Positions 1 through 7,499 of a stretch of 40,013 nt of DNA are shown here, one piece after another. The stretch spans positions 1 through 40,013 of the forward strand of contig CACYQU010000028.1 in NCBI GenBank assembly GCA_902776615.1, given 5' to 3'. The notes under the pieces are model-generated. The model did not search any database. It was not told the origin of the DNA and saw only the letters and a program-made list of their open reading frames with translations. Numbering within the stretch: the first letter of the stretch is position 1; each line of letters starts with the position of its first letter. The stretch is from an uncultured bacterium. GTDB lineage: Bacteria; Verrucomicrobiota; Kiritimatiellia; RFP12; UBA1067. The translations under genes and the position numbers were made by a program.

Positions 1-1
1 C

Positions 2-940
2 GGGCCAAGCGCCCAGCAGCACGGCGTGAAGATGTCCGAATACATCAACGCGCACGCCGAGGAGTTCGCGCTCAAGGGCGAGAAGCCGTTCTTCATCCTT
101 TCCCACAAGATGACGTACTTCGCGTGCAACTCGAAGCTCAAGGCGTTCCCGAACGCAATTGCCTTTTGCGGCCACTGGCATTCGAGCATGGCCAACTGGC
201 GCACCAACATCATGTACGACAGGAACTACAAGCTGTTCCCCTACATCAACTGCGGCGCCTGCCGATACGACGGCGGTAACGGGCTCAGTGAGGATTGTAT
301 GAAGGAGAGAACGGAGGGCTGGAGCGACGCAGACTTTCATTTCCAGCACCCGTCGCGCCAGGGGCTGGTGGTGAGCGTCTTCGACGGCGTCGGCGTCGTG
401 ATGGACCGGCGCGAGTTCACCCGGGGTGGTCGGATCGGTCCGCCGTGGATGTTCCCCGTCGGACAGTTCGAGACCAAGCCATATTCGCAAGCGACGCTCA
501 AGACGAAGATCGGCAACCCGGAGTTCCGTCCCGATGCCAAGATCCAGACTTACATGGACAAGGTCGACACGGGCGGCAAGCCCATCTTGCCCAAGCGGGT
601 GAAGGACTTGATCGCCAACATGTACCGCAAGCCGCAGAGAAAGGTTGAGAAGCCGTCCCTGTGGATCGAGATTCCAATGGCGGACGGCAACCCGAAGTCG
701 CGCGTCTACGCGTACGACGTGGTGGTTATGGCCGACGACGATTCCGAGAACCGCTACTTCAAGAGTGTGTTTTTCGCGGGGGTTGGATTCGGCGAAGGCC
801 ACGAGGACAACGACGGCATCACGCTTGTGGACGTGCCGGTCCAGGATCTTCCCAAGGGGAAGAAGCTGACCGTCGCCGTCAGGCCCGTCAGCTCGCTTGG
901 CACCAAAGGCAAAACAATAGGGACGACGATGAGAGTGTAA
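2..940 (+). CDS. Calcineurin-like metallophosphoesterase, 5' truncated by window edge
   Basis: The reading frame is open to the first base of the window, so the N-terminus lies outside; the GTG at 26 is only the first possible start inside and is unlikely to be real. The motif SHKMTYFAC followed by FCGHWHSSMANWR fits the last metal-binding blocks (a conserved His, then GHxH) of calcineurin-like phosphoesterases; the earlier D-x-H and GD blocks would be upstream. About 110 C-terminal residues (SLWIEIPMADG to the end) look like a beta-rich accessory domain. The substrate cannot be told. It is probably secreted, like its neighbours, but no signal peptide is visible here. The last 20 codons (ending GTKGKTIGTTMRV) are repeated almost exactly, out of frame, at the 3' end of the next gene, and the stop codon runs straight into an octamer repeat array. 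Confidence 0.75.
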   Translation, partial: GPSAQQHGVKMSEYINAHAEEFALKGEKPFFILSHKMTYFACNSKLKAFPNAIAFCGHWHSSMANWRTNIMYDRNYKLFPYINCGACRYDGGNGLSEDCMKERTEGWSDADFHFQHPSRQGLVVSVFDGVGVVMDRREFTRGGRIGPPWMFPVGQFETKPYSQATLKTKIGNPEFRPDAKIQTYMDKVDTGGKPILPKRVKDLIANMYRKPQRKVEKPSLWIEIPMADGNPKSRVYAYDVVVMADDDSENRYFKSVFFAGVGFGEGHEDNDGITLVDVPVQDLPKGKKLTVAVRPVSSLGTKGKTIGTTMRV

Positions 941-1120
941 AGTGTGAAGTGTGAAATTTAAGGAGAGAGACTATGAAGAATGTGGAATTGCGGAATTGTG
1001 GAATTATGAAATTATGGAAATATGGAAATGGGCGCGTCTCGCGTCTCGTGTCTCATGCCATAATGACATTGGGCGTTTGCATATTTGCATATTTCCACAC
1101 TTCCACAATTGCATATTGCG
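930..1120 (+). repeat. Octamer repeat cassette A (purine arm, spacer, pyrimidine arm) over the GH89 start
   Basis: From 930 to about 1030 the + strand is a run of degenerate 8-bp units of the type ARTRTGRA (for example AGTGTGAA, ATTGTGGA, AATATGGA). From 1069 to 1120 the reverse complement of the same unit appears (TGCATATT, TCCACACT, TCCACAAT). The two arms form an imperfect inverted repeat around a spacer of about 40 bp. The purine arm carries the ribosome binding site and start codon of the GH89 gene, and the pyrimidine arm encodes the hydrophobic core of its signal peptide (LGVCIFAYFHTSTIAY). Similar cassettes occur at 3028, 5817 and, right arm only, 7707. Confidence 0.8.
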
Positions 1121-3018
1121 GCGAAGCCGCGCCGCCGCCGCCAGTCAGGATGGCGTACAACTACTGCACGCTTGCCTACTCTATGGCGGGTTACGGCGAA
1201 GCGGAGTGGCGCGCGGAGATTGAGCGCCTCGCCGCCAAGGGCTACAACGCCGCGCTCGTGATGGCCGGCATGGCGAAGACGTGGCAGCTGACGCTCGGCG
1301 AACTCGGCGCGAGCGACAAGCAGATAAAGTCGTTCATCCCCGACGAATGGGCGCAGCCGTGGTGGCTCATGGGCAACCTCGAAGGCGAGGGCGGTCCGCT
1401 AACGGACGAGGAAATCGAAAAGGACGCGGAACTCGGGCGCATGATCGTCGGCGAGATGAAGAAGCGCGGCATCCGCCCCGTCCTTCAGGGTTTTACGGGG
1501 ATAATGCCGACGTGGAGTCCGTCGCTCGCTTCGCTCGCCGGCGCGAAGTTTGTGCCGCAGGGGAAGTGGAACGGCTACGAACGCCCGACCGTTCTTGCGC
1601 CGACCGACCCGGCGTTCGGCCACGTCGCTGAAATCTGGTATGCGAATCTCAAGAAAGTCTACGGCGTCGACAATGTTGATTTTCTCGCAGGCGACCTTTT
1701 TCACGAAGGCGGCAAGACGGGCGATCTCGACGTGACGGAATGTATCCGCGCGGTGCAGGCGGCGCAGCAGAGGGCGCTCCCGGGCGTCGTGTGGATGGTG
1801 CAAGGCTGGCAGAGGAACCCCACTCCCAAAGTCTGCGCGGGGCTTGAGCCGAAGTTCACGATAGTCGAACAGCTCGTCGACGACATGGGCAACGGCGCGG
1901 ACCGCAGCGGCGGCTACGGCGAACTGCCGTGGATATGGTGCGAGGTGCAGAACTTCGGCGGCAACATGGGCCTTTTCGGCGGTCTGCCCACATACGCGGC
2001 GCTGGGCCGCGCGGCTAAAGGCAAGGGCGCGGCGACATTTCGCGGCTATGGGTCGCTCTCCGAGGCGTATGGAGCGAACCCCGTCGGGATAGATCTCTTC
2101 GAGGACATGATGATGCGCAGCGCCGGCGCCGAGATGACTGAGCAAGAACTTGACGCCTGGCTTGGTGCCTGGATTGCCAAGCGGTACGGCTTTTCCAGCC
2201 CCAACTCCCAACTCTCAACTCTAAACTCTAAACTTCACGAGGCGTGGCGGCTTCTTTGGCACAGCGTCTACAGCTGCCGCCGCAGGCAGCGCGCGACGAA
2301 GAACGCCATGACGCTTGTGCCGGGCTGGGACGAAAAACTGGCGGACAAGGCGATCGACCCTACCGAGCGCGAGAAGAGCGGTCGCTACTGGAACCCGGAG
2401 GACGTCCGCCGCGCGGCAGAGATATTCACAGAAGCCGGCGAGAAAATCGCCGCGACAAAGCCGTCCGCTGTTGGCGACGTCGCGCTTTCGGCGTTCGCTT
2501 ACGACTGGGCTAATGTCGTCCGCCAGGCGATCGCCGACAGAAGCGCCGGGCTTCTCGCCGGGATGAAGGGCGATGCCGCGCGCCAGAAGGCGTATCTCGA
2601 CTGCTTCGAGGCGATGGACGACGTGACGGCGTGCGTCCCGGAGTTCCGGCTCGACTTCTGGGAGGAGCAGGCGCGCGCGAAGGCGGGCGAGCGCGGCCCG
2701 AGGGCCTTCCGCCGCATGATAACGACATGGAACAATCCGCACGAGCGCCAGCGCAATCTCAACGACTACGCGCGCCGCGAATATGCGGGGCTTCTTCGCG
2801 GCTACTACCGGAAACGCTGGGAGGCGCTTTTCAAGTTCACCGGCGCGGACGGGAAGTTGGACGAGAAAGGCTTCAAGGCGGCGCTCAACGCGCTTGAGAA
2901 AGACTTCTGGGCGAATGGCGTCGAGACGCAGCCCATGCCTCACGACAATCTCGCCGCGCTCGCCGAGCGCGCGAAGTCCGCCCCGTCAGCTCGCCCGGCA
3001 CAAAGGGCAAAACAATAG
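973..3018 (+). CDS. Secreted GH89 (alpha-N-acetylglucosaminidase-family) protein
   Basis: The 681-residue protein has a signal peptide (core LGVCIFAYFHTSTIAY near residue 45) and then the GH89 layout: PWWLMGNLEGEGGPL (about 130), VLQGFTGIMP, GDLFHEGG with a candidate catalytic Glu245, QNFGGNMGLFGGL, and AWRLLWHSVYSC. GH89 enzymes release terminal alpha-GlcNAc from heparan sulfate or mucin glycans. Where the family typically has P-E-G-I with the second catalytic Glu, this protein has P-V-G-I (Val371), so activity is doubtful. Five 7-bp repeats (2201-2235) add about 12 residues between RYGFSSP and AWRLL. The last codons read through a displaced copy of the upstream gene's tail, so the original C-terminus may be lost. 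AAGGAG at 959-964, 8 nt from ATG 973, supports the start. Confidence 0.85.
   Translation: MKNVELRNCGIMKLWKYGNGRVSRLVSHAIMTLGVCIFAYFHTSTIAYCGEAAPPPPVRMAYNYCTLAYSMAGYGEAEWRAEIERLAAKGYNAALVMAGMAKTWQLTLGELGASDKQIKSFIPDEWAQPWWLMGNLEGEGGPLTDEEIEKDAELGRMIVGEMKKRGIRPVLQGFTGIMPTWSPSLASLAGAKFVPQGKWNGYERPTVLAPTDPAFGHVAEIWYANLKKVYGVDNVDFLAGDLFHEGGKTGDLDVTECIRAVQAAQQRALPGVVWMVQGWQRNPTPKVCAGLEPKFTIVEQLVDDMGNGADRSGGYGELPWIWCEVQNFGGNMGLFGGLPTYAALGRAAKGKGAATFRGYGSLSEAYGANPVGIDLFEDMMMRSAGAEMTEQELDAWLGAWIAKRYGFSSPNSQLSTLNSKLHEAWRLLWHSVYSCRRRQRATKNAMTLVPGWDEKLADKAIDPTEREKSGRYWNPEDVRRAAEIFTEAGEKIAATKPSAVGDVALSAFAYDWANVVRQAIADRSAGLLAGMKGDAARQKAYLDCFEAMDDVTACVPEFRLDFWEEQARAKAGERGPRAFRRMITTWNNPHERQRNLNDYARREYAGLLRGYYRKRWEALFKFTGADGKLDEKGFKAALNALEKDFWANGVETQPMPHDNLAALAERAKSAPSARPAQRAKQ
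2201..2235 (+). repeat. Five tandem 7-bp repeats inside the GH89 gene
   Basis: Five consecutive 7-bp units (CCAACTC twice, TCAACTC, TAAACTC, TAAACTT) encode the low-complexity stretch NSQLSTLNSKL in a loop of the GH89 domain. A related run (CCAACTCCAACTC) occurs in the spacer of cassette C near 5880, so the unit is not unique to this gene. Confidence 0.8.
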
Positions 3019-3038
3019 GAACAACTTTTAGAGTGTAA
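2976..3038 (+). repeat. Displaced copy of the upstream phosphoesterase gene tail
   Basis: Bases 2982-3039 match 884-941 without gaps, with about 9 differences in 58. Read in the third frame, 2976-3038 encodes a 20-residue tail containing GTKGKTIGTTFRV and a stop, nearly identical to the last 20 residues of the first gene. The GH89 frame is different and ends inside this copy (TAG 3016-3018). Octamer repeats follow both copies directly. This looks like a remnant left by recombination. Confidence 0.8.
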
Positions 3039-3162
3039 AAGGAATGTGAAAATGTGGAATCGTGAAAATATGAAAGTATGTAAATATGGAAATGCAAAGG
3101 CGCTGACAGCATTGGTTGTTTGCATACTTGCATATTTTCACACTTCAACATTTGCGTATTCT
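3028..3162 (+). repeat. Octamer repeat cassette B over the SGNH-FAD gene start
   Basis: The purine arm (3028-3100) consists of units such as AATATGAA, AGTATGTA and AATATGGA. The pyrimidine arm (3112-3162) encodes LVVCILAYFHTSTFAYS. The start codon lies in the purine arm. The layout matches cassette A, but the spacer is shorter, about 12 bp. Confidence 0.8.
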
Positions 3163-4881
3163 TTCTCGGTCTGCGCCGTCGGCGACTCGATCACGGAGGG
3201 CGGCTCGGCTTTTGTCGCGCATCGCGTGGCGCTTGAGAGCCGGTTTGCCGAGCTCGGCTGGGACATGGAGTGGAAGGGGTCGCACAAAAAGACGGAATCG
3301 GGCTCGTCCAACCTCTGCGAGGGGTGGAGCGGTCAGAATGCGGTGACGATTGCAGACAAGTACGAAGCCAACGCGGCGGGTGACAGGGCGGACCTGCTTC
3401 TCCTGCATGCCGGGCACAATTACAACGGCGGCGATCCCAGCCTTACGCCGACACCCATAAGCGTTGAAGCCATCGTCACAGCCGTCACGAATGCGCACAG
3501 GCGAATCATCGCGGCGGCGCGGGCGCAGAATCCCGATGTCATCGTACTCTATGCGAAGGTCATAACAAGTGGCGGCAACAGGGCGGTGAAGTATTCATAC
3601 ATACCCGCGCTCAACGAGGCCATTGCCGCGAACGCCGCCGCGTTCGATACGCCTGAATCTCCCGTCATCTGCGTCGATATGGCGGAAGGATGGAACTACG
3701 CGACCGACTGCGTATCGGACTGTGTCCACCCGAACGCCTCCGGCGCGGCGAAGATGGCCGCGAAGTGGATGGCGGCGTTCACCGCACTTGCCGCCGCAGG
3801 GAAACTGAGAGGTTTTCGTCGCACGATTAACGCTGCTAAGGTGGATGTCTATCCGCAGAGCTTCGAGGCGGGCGGATGGGGGCTGGATGCGCAGTTCATG
3901 GACGTCATGGGCTCGCCCTACCTGATCGCCCACGGCCTCGGCGTGCGCGTCCTCGACGCGAAGGCGCGCGTCTCGTTCCCGGAGGCGGGAGAATACCGCG
4001 TCTGGGTGCGGACGAAGAACTGGGCGGATGGAGCGCCGGGCCGCTTTCGTGTCATCGTGGACGGCAAGCCGCTCGCCAGGGAATTCGGCGCGGGACCGCG
4101 TGAATGGGCGTGGGAGGACGGCGGCACGGTTACTGTAGAGAAGGGCGAGGCGACTGTTGCGCTCAATGACCTCACCGGCTTCGACGGACGCTGCGCGGGA
4201 ATCGTGTTCGCAAGCGGCGGCGAAAAGCCCGTTGGCCCTCTCAAGGTTGACGAGGCGAATGTCGCAGAGACGGTGAATGCCGATTTCGTCGTCGTTGGCG
4301 GTGGAATGCCCGGGACGTGCGCGGCGGTCGCGGCGGCGCGGCGCGGGCTAAAGGTCGCGCTCGTGCAGGACCGGCCCGTGCTGGGCGGCAACGCGTCCGG
4401 CGAGATCCGCGTCTACTGCGCGGGCGAGGCTAAGCATCCGCTCGTCAGGGAGCTGCGCAACTACTTCATGAACCGTGACGTGAACATGCCCTGGTGCGAC
4501 GAACGACGCATGCGCATCGTGGAGGACGAAGAGAACATAGAACTGCGTCTTTTGACGAGGGCGTTCGGCGTCGAGAAAAACGCAGACGGCACGATTGCCG
4601 CTGTGAAGGCGCTAGATTTGAAGTCCAACCGCGTCGTCCGCTTTGAAGCCCCGCTTTTCTGCGATGCAACGGGCGACGGCTGGGTCGGTTTTTGGGCCGG
4701 GGCCGACTGGCGCATGGGCCGCGAGGCGAAGGACGAGTTTGACGAGAGCCGCGCGCCGGAGACGGCCGACGGCGACACGCTCGGTGCCTCCATCATGTGG
4801 ACGAGCGCGGACGCGAACATGGCCGTCCCGTTCTCCGCTACGGCGAGTGGCGCTGGGAATACGGCATCCACCGCGACATGA
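3052..4881 (+). CDS. SGNH hydrolase fused to FAD-dependent oxidoreductase, N-terminal part (frameshifted)
   Basis: After the repeat-encoded signal peptide comes an SGNH/GDSL hydrolase domain: GDSITEGG, then LLLLHAGHNYNGG, then DCVH. From the alternative GTG start at 3046, the nucleophile is Ser48 and the Asp/His pair is 225/228. Residues about 255-395 resemble the beta domain that precedes FAD_oxidored proteins (GGWGLDAQF, GEYRVWVRTKNWADG). From about 412 an FAD-binding Rossmann motif begins (VVVGGGMPGTCAAVAAAR, then LGGNASGEIR). The frame breaks near 4830, after the FAD_oxidored-like stretch MWTSADANMAVPF, and ends at 4881; the rest continues in another frame. The hydrolase could deacylate or desulfate-prime glycans, but the substrate is unknown. 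ATG 3052 is preferred because AAGGA lies 8 nt upstream. Confidence 0.75.
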   Translation: MWNRENMKVCKYGNAKALTALVVCILAYFHTSTFAYSFSVCAVGDSITEGGSAFVAHRVALESRFAELGWDMEWKGSHKKTESGSSNLCEGWSGQNAVTIADKYEANAAGDRADLLLLHAGHNYNGGDPSLTPTPISVEAIVTAVTNAHRRIIAAARAQNPDVIVLYAKVITSGGNRAVKYSYIPALNEAIAANAAAFDTPESPVICVDMAEGWNYATDCVSDCVHPNASGAAKMAAKWMAAFTALAAAGKLRGFRRTINAAKVDVYPQSFEAGGWGLDAQFMDVMGSPYLIAHGLGVRVLDAKARVSFPEAGEYRVWVRTKNWADGAPGRFRVIVDGKPLAREFGAGPREWAWEDGGTVTVEKGEATVALNDLTGFDGRCAGIVFASGGEKPVGPLKVDEANVAETVNADFVVVGGGMPGTCAAVAAARRGLKVALVQDRPVLGGNASGEIRVYCAGEAKHPLVRELRNYFMNRDVNMPWCDERRMRIVEDEENIELRLLTRAFGVEKNADGTIAAVKALDLKSNRVVRFEAPLFCDATGDGWVGFWAGADWRMGREAKDEFDESRAPETADGDTLGASIMWTSADANMAVPFSATASGAGNTASTAT

Positions 4882-6062
4882 TCGCCGAGGGCGAGGAGAT
4901 ACGCGACAGGATGCTGCTCGCGATCTACGGCGCGTTCTCGCTTGCTAAGAAGAGGCCGGAGAACGCGAACAAGGTTCTGAACTTCTGTCCGTACCTTATC
5001 GGCAAGCGCGAGTCGCGCCGCATCATGGGCGACTGGATCCTTTCGCAGAAGACCGGCACGTGGGGCATCGACCTCCACTACGACGGCCACAAGCCGGGCG
5101 TGGACTTCCTCTCGCGCAACACGTTCGACAACGGAGGCCGCTTCTGGATTCCCTACCGCTCGATATATTCGCGCAACGTCGGCAACCTCTTCGTCGTCGG
5201 ACGATGCTTCAGCTGCACGCACGTGGGGCTGGGTGCGCCGCGTGTCATCAGCACTCTCTCGCAGCTCGGCGTCGCTGCGGGCGAGGCGGCGGCGATGTGC
5301 CGCGAGCTGGGCGAGACGCCGCGCGGAATCTACAAGAACGGCCATGTCCGCAGGCTGCAGGAGATTCTCGGCGGTGGCTTCCCCGGAGTGCCGGACCGGG
5401 AGACGGCAGGCTGGCTCATCGTCGACGACGAATCCGACGGGGTGAAGTTCGGCAAGGGGTGGAGGATGTTCCGCAACACCAACGGCGGCCACTTGGGGCT
5501 GTGCTCGCACTCTGCAAACGCCAAGGGCGCGATTGCGGAGCCGGCGACTTATCCTCTTCCCGTCGCAGAGGCGGGGCGCTACGCTCTCATGGGGAAGGGG
5601 CCATACATGTGGAACGCCAAGCCCGGCTCGGCCACGGCGATGGAAATCGTCTCCGGCGGTAAGGCCGTTGCGTTCAAGGCGGATCAGGCGCAATCGACCG
5701 GCGAGTGGGTGAAGCTCGGCGAGTTCGACCTTGAGCCGGGTGCGACCCTGACCATCATCCCGGCGAAGTCCAGAGGCCACGTCGTCGCCGACGGCTTCGC
5801 GCTAGTTCCCGCAACATGTGAAAATATGAAATTATTGAAATATGAAAGTATAATTGAGTTCGAGAAAGGAAAAATCCACTCTCCAACTCCAACTCGTTAC
5901 TTCAACTTGCTGGCAGCATTGGGCGTTTGCATATTTGCATATTTCCACATTCCCACATTTGCATATTGCGACGCAGTAGCCGGGCCGGCGCGCGATTTTT
6001 GCGGCTGGGGCGCGCTCGCTCCCGTCGCACTGCCCGCCGAATGGCCGTTGAAATCAAACTGA
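4797..6062 (+). CDS. FAD-dependent oxidoreductase, C-terminal part, reading into a second gene head
   Basis: Homology resumes at about 4836 with RYGEWRWEYGIHRDM and continues through NFCPYLIGKRESRRIMGDW, FWIPYRSIYSRNVGNLFVVGRCFS and ISTLSQLGVAAGEAAAMC, the C-terminal part of the FAD_oxidored family. A golvesin-like beta domain follows (about 5450-5815, ending VVADGFALVP). The apparent start at 4797 lies before the break and is not a true start; this is one gene with the part at 3052-4881, joined after an indel or a small deletion. No stop codon follows VVADGFALVP. The frame runs through cassette C and 31 further residues of unrelated sequence to TGA 6062, so this gene has lost its own stop and is fused to another gene's signal peptide. 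Confidence 0.75.
   Translation: MDERGREHGRPVLRYGEWRWEYGIHRDMIAEGEEIRDRMLLAIYGAFSLAKKRPENANKVLNFCPYLIGKRESRRIMGDWILSQKTGTWGIDLHYDGHKPGVDFLSRNTFDNGGRFWIPYRSIYSRNVGNLFVVGRCFSCTHVGLGAPRVISTLSQLGVAAGEAAAMCRELGETPRGIYKNGHVRRLQEILGGGFPGVPDRETAGWLIVDDESDGVKFGKGWRMFRNTNGGHLGLCSHSANAKGAIAEPATYPLPVAEAGRYALMGKGPYMWNAKPGSATAMEIVSGGKAVAFKADQAQSTGEWVKLGEFDLEPGATLTIIPAKSRGHVVADGFALVPATCENMKLLKYESIIEFEKGKIHSPTPTRYFNLLAALGVCIFAYFHIPTFAYCDAVAGPARDFCGWGALAPVALPAEWPLKSN
5817..5970 (+). repeat. Octamer repeat cassette C, fused to the end of the FAD gene
   Basis: The purine arm (5817-5850: AATATGAA, AATATGAA and relatives) follows the last FAD-domain codon. A spacer of about 70 bp contains heptamer-like CCAACTCCAACTC. 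The pyrimidine arm (5919-5970) encodes LGVCIFAYFHIPTFAYC. An ATG at 5826 would give a separate 78-residue product with a signal peptide, but no ribosome binding site is visible. The 31 codons after the signal peptide (to 6062) resemble nothing I recognise and are probably the stump of a deleted secreted protein. Confidence 0.75.
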
Positions 6063-6079
6063 AAGGGGAAGGAGAGATT

Positions 6080-6117
6080 GGTATGTGGAAATGCGAAAAC
6101 GTAAAAGTGAGGACAAC
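6080..6117 (+). repeat. Octamer purine arm without partner
   Basis: Units of about 8 bp (GTATGTGG, AAATGCGA, AAACGTAA, AAGTGAGG) resemble the purine arms of cassettes A-C but are more diverged, and no pyrimidine arm follows. They sit between the stop at 6062 and a Tat-signal gene remnant, under the likely translation start of the latter. Confidence 0.45.
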
Positions 6118-6267
6118 CGTGTGATGGAAATAACAAGGCGGGAGTTTGTGAAGGGCGGTTTGGCGGCGCTCGGCTATCTGGCGTTGGACGGCTTGCCTGT
6201 ATTTGCCGCTCCTCTCGAAGGCGAAACCCCGCCCACCTTCTTCAACGCGAAGATAGAGGAGGAGTGA
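6085..6267 (+). pseudogene. Remnant of a Tat-exported protein: signal peptide joined to a re-used tail
   Basis: From an in-frame GTG 6085 or ATG 6124 the frame gives a twin-arginine signal (TRREFVKGGLAALG, hydrophobic run, VFAA) followed only by PLEGETPPTFFNAKIEEE and a stop. The last 57 bp match 11347-11403, the frame-corrected 3' end of the large caspase-domain gene. The simplest reading is that a full-length gene lost its middle, or that a head and a tail from different genes were joined. A functional 47-61 residue peptide is unlikely. A strong AAGGAGAG (6068-6075) lies upstream, so translation may still start. Confidence 0.55.
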
Positions 6268-6297
6268 CTGCGACTTGGAGTCTGGAATATGAGTTGT

Positions 6298-7434
6298 TCA
6301 GAATATAGATTCCGTCCAGAGGCGGTCGATGAACTCTCTCCAAGGGAGAATCTGAATGCCGTCCACCTCTCTTGCGCGCGGTTCGTTGCAGACGAGAATT
6401 CTGTGCCTGAACGTGCCTTCGTCGCCGATCGCGGCAAGGCTCTTGATGTCGTTCTTTGTCGCGGAGCGGGTGGTCTTGGCTTCGATTGCGACGCAGCCGT
6501 TCACGACGAAATCGACCTCGTAGCCGGTGCGTGTGCGCCAGTAGGCGATTTCGGAATCGCGCCTGATTGCGTCGGTGTAGGCGACGAGTTCATGGAGAAT
6601 CCAGCTTTCGAAAGCGTGGCCGTATTCGGGGGTGCCGGACGAAAGCGGCCCGCGCCTTTGGAGACGGCGGGTGACGCCCGTGTCGAAGAGGTAGAACTTC
6701 GCCGTCTCGACGGTCTTGCGCGAGAGGCCTTTTCGCCAAACCGGCACTTCGCGTGCGAGAAGGGTGTCCTTGAGGATCTTGAAGTACTCCTGAACCGTGG
6801 AGCGTGGAATCTGCGCGTCGGCGGCGATGGCCTGATAGTTGATCTGTTCGCCGCTTGTGAGCGCGGCGATTTCGAGGAACCGGCTGAACGCGGGGAGGTT
6901 TCGCGTCGCGCCTTCCTGCATGATTTCCTGTTCGAGGTAGAGCGTGATGTATCCGGCGAGGTCTTCGTCGGGTTCGTCGGAGAACCATATTCCGGGGAGA
7001 AGTCCGTAGTTGATTGCGCGATCCAGATCGAAGGCGTCGCCAAGTTCGGAAGCGGAAAACGGATGGATGTGCCTCATTCGCGCCCTGCCGCCGAGGAGGT
7101 TCACGCCGCCGTTGCGGAGCTTTCGCGCGCTGGAGCCGGTAAGCAGAAACTTCAGTCCCTTGGTTTCTATGATACGATGGACTTCATCCAGCAGGGACGG
7201 CATCTTCTGGATTTCATCGATTACGACCGGGCGAGGCTCGCGGCAGACTTCTTCAATGTAATTGGGGTTTCTCGCAATGAGGGCGAATGTTTCACCGGAG
7301 AGCAAATCGAACACATATGCGTCCCGAAGCGTCTCTCGAATGAGAGAGGATTTCCCGCACTGCCTAGGTCCGAAAAGGAAGCACGACTTGTTCTTCAGCA
7401 CGGATGCGACGTCGATTTTTCGTCCTATGTACAT
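6298..7434 (-). CDS. AAA ATPase with C-terminal DUF4143 domain
   Basis: The 378-residue protein carries a Walker A motif GPRQCGKSS (residues 22-30), Walker B VVIDEIQK (about 70-77) and sensor LLTGSSARKL, then a winged-helix-like part (QIPRSTVQEYFKIL) and a C-terminal DUF4143 part ending in YEVDFVV and AIEAKTT. The latter resembles the core of a PD-(D/E)xK fold. This family is abundant in anaerobes and archaea and its role is not settled; it is often linked to mobile or variable loci. It is the only minus-strand gene and divides the shuffled secreted-protein genes. AAGGA lies 6 nt upstream of its ATG, and a good promoter is visible. It shows no sign of decay. Confidence 0.9.
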   Translation of the reverse strand: MYIGRKIDVASVLKNKSCFLFGPRQCGKSSLIRETLRDAYVFDLLSGETFALIARNPNYIEEVCREPRPVVIDEIQKMPSLLDEVHRIIETKGLKFLLTGSSARKLRNGGVNLLGGRARMRHIHPFSASELGDAFDLDRAINYGLLPGIWFSDEPDEDLAGYITLYLEQEIMQEGATRNLPAFSRFLEIAALTSGEQINYQAIAADAQIPRSTVQEYFKILKDTLLAREVPVWRKGLSRKTVETAKFYLFDTGVTRRLQRRGPLSSGTPEYGHAFESWILHELVAYTDAIRRDSEIAYWRTRTGYEVDFVVNGCVAIEAKTTRSATKNDIKSLAAIGDEGTFRHRILVCNEPRAREVDGIQILPWREFIDRLWTESIF

Positions 7435-7467
7435 AATAAATCCTTCTTTGTCGATGAATTGAGCGGT

Positions 7468-7497
7468 ATTATATCATTTGAGCCTCTGCCGCGTCAA
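7468..7497 (-). promoter_or_regulatory. Promoter of the AAA ATPase gene
   Basis: On the minus strand, TTGACG (plus 7492-7497), an 18-bp spacer and a perfect TATAAT (plus 7468-7473) stand about 34 bp upstream of the ATPase start codon. The -35 box abuts two tandem palindromes (7500-7560). Confidence 0.7.
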
Positions 7498-7499
7498 AT

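Noticed and set aside
4461-5780. 439-codon open frame on the minus strand opposite the FAD oxidoreductase
   Set aside because: It is an Arg/Ala/His-rich shadow of a GC-rich coding region; the + strand shows clear family motifs and the minus product shows none.
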